From contig NZ_SMYZ01000100.1 in assembly GCF_004919685.1 (NCBI RefSeq), forward strand, positions 1 to 52,558: 52,558 bases of DNA, in the 5' to 3' direction. This stretch comes from Mesorhizobium norvegicum (GTDB lineage Bacteria > Pseudomonadota > Alphaproteobacteria > Rhizobiales > Rhizobiaceae). Below are positions 52,198 through 52,558 of the stretch, piece after piece; position 1 is the stretch's first letter, and every line of letters starts with the position of its first letter. A model generated the notes under the pieces. That model was not told the origin of the DNA. It made no database searches and worked only from the letters and a program-made list of their open reading frames with translations. Made by a program: the position numbers and the translations under genes.

Positions 52198-52558
52198 TCA
52201 ATGCACCGCCGGCAGGCCAAGCTCGTCCCATTTTTCCTTGGGAACCAGATCGCCAACCAGGAATTCGAAGCCGACGACGCTTTCGCCGTCGCCAGCCAGT
52301 TGGCATCTGAACTTCAGACCATACCAGTTTCTGCGACTGCGGAAAGCCGCACCATTCGCGGCGATCGTGGTTCCAGTGATTTTTTCCTGCGCCGTTGCAT
52401 AGGGTACGACCCGCTCCGGCTGATAATCCGTGCGCCATCGCCGGATCTGATCCATGGCTTCGAGATTGCACAACTGCACCATGCGCTCATCGGACGCGAA
52501 AGTGGCGAGATCGGCGCGCGCCTGCCGGCTGCGCGGATCGGCCAGCGTCTTGGCCGAC
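52198..52558 (-). CDS. DUF930 family protein, C-terminal part, runs off right edge
   Basis: Only the last ~120 residues are in the window. The frame is open to the edge and reads TLADPRSRQARADLATFASD, then ERMVQLCNLEAMDQIRRW, GAAFRSRRNWYGLKFRCQL and FLVGDLVPKEKWDELGLP, which fits DUF930 as I know it. The internal ATG at 52482 (M in ERMVQLC) is not the start. The function is unknown; many members are exported or membrane-anchored with an N-terminal part outside this window. Confidence 0.8.
   Translation of the reverse strand, partial: SAKTLADPRSRQARADLATFASDERMVQLCNLEAMDQIRRWRTDYQPERVVPYATAQEKITGTTIAANGAAFRSRRNWYGLKFRCQLAGDGESVVGFEFLVGDLVPKEKWDELGLPAVH

Overview
The window looks like a chromosomal segment of an alphaproteobacterium of the order Rhizobiales, most likely Mesorhizobium or a close relative. 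The evidence is high GC, a PdhA/PdhB/PdhC operon in which E1-beta carries its own lipoyl domain, a second eukaryotic-type glutamine synthetase (GlnII) next to a DUF2735 protein, DUF930 and DUF1203 proteins, and two kinds of dispersed palindromic repeat that I recall from rhizobial genomes. This is read from sequence only; no database search was possible.

Left part (1-8.9 kb): the pyruvate dehydrogenase operon on the minus strand (pdhC runs off the left edge), a FtsB/DivIC-type division protein, enolase, a tiny lipoprotein, a PRC-barrel gene remnant, a dodecin, a two-TM protein, then kdsA translationally coupled to a VOC protein, a Dabb protein with a TTG start, and a 42-residue membrane protein. 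8.9-20.1 kb: a DUF1365 remnant, a cyclopropane-fatty-acid synthase-type methyltransferase, a Tat-exported 2',3'-cyclic phosphodiesterase/3'-nucleotidase, NDH-2, 5-formyl-THF cyclo-ligase, a small exported protein, a divergent Lrp regulator/alanine dehydrogenase pair, DUF1203, an OmpA-like protein, and a GNAT protein coupled to 3-mercaptopyruvate sulfurtransferase.

20.3-25.7 kb is the most accessory-looking stretch: a small unrecognised protein (possibly HlyC-like), an alpha/beta hydrolase whose expected catalytic His is an Asp, a Stf0-type sulfotransferase, a convergent cytochrome P450, an outer-membrane barrel and an epoxide-hydrolase-like enzyme. 25.7-37.8 kb: AlaX coupled to a cysteine synthase, an SDR, a membrane-anchored hydrolase, a RhlE-like helicase with motif II DEGD, propionyl-CoA carboxylase beta followed by an M48-like protease, and a secreted single-CxxCH protein coupled to NAD(P)HX repair enzyme.

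37.8-45.9 kb holds nitrogen assimilation: glnB-glnA, and glnII divergent from a DUF2735 gene. Both glnB and glnII have sigma-54 promoters and share an upstream TAGGC-N5-GCCTA palindrome roughly 140-150 bp from the -24 element. Between them lie an APC permease, a TetR regulator and a DmpA-type peptidase. 45.9-52.6 kb: an MHS-family transporter with a large extra loop, an ATP12 / DMT transporter / RluC / CrcB run, an Asp/Asn beta-hydroxylase-like membrane protein and a partial DUF930 protein.

The observations I consider most worth checking are the palindromic repeat read in frame inside pdhC, the shared operator upstream of glnB and glnII, the accessory 20-25 kb cluster with its His-to-Asp hydrolase, and two gene remnants beside intact genes.
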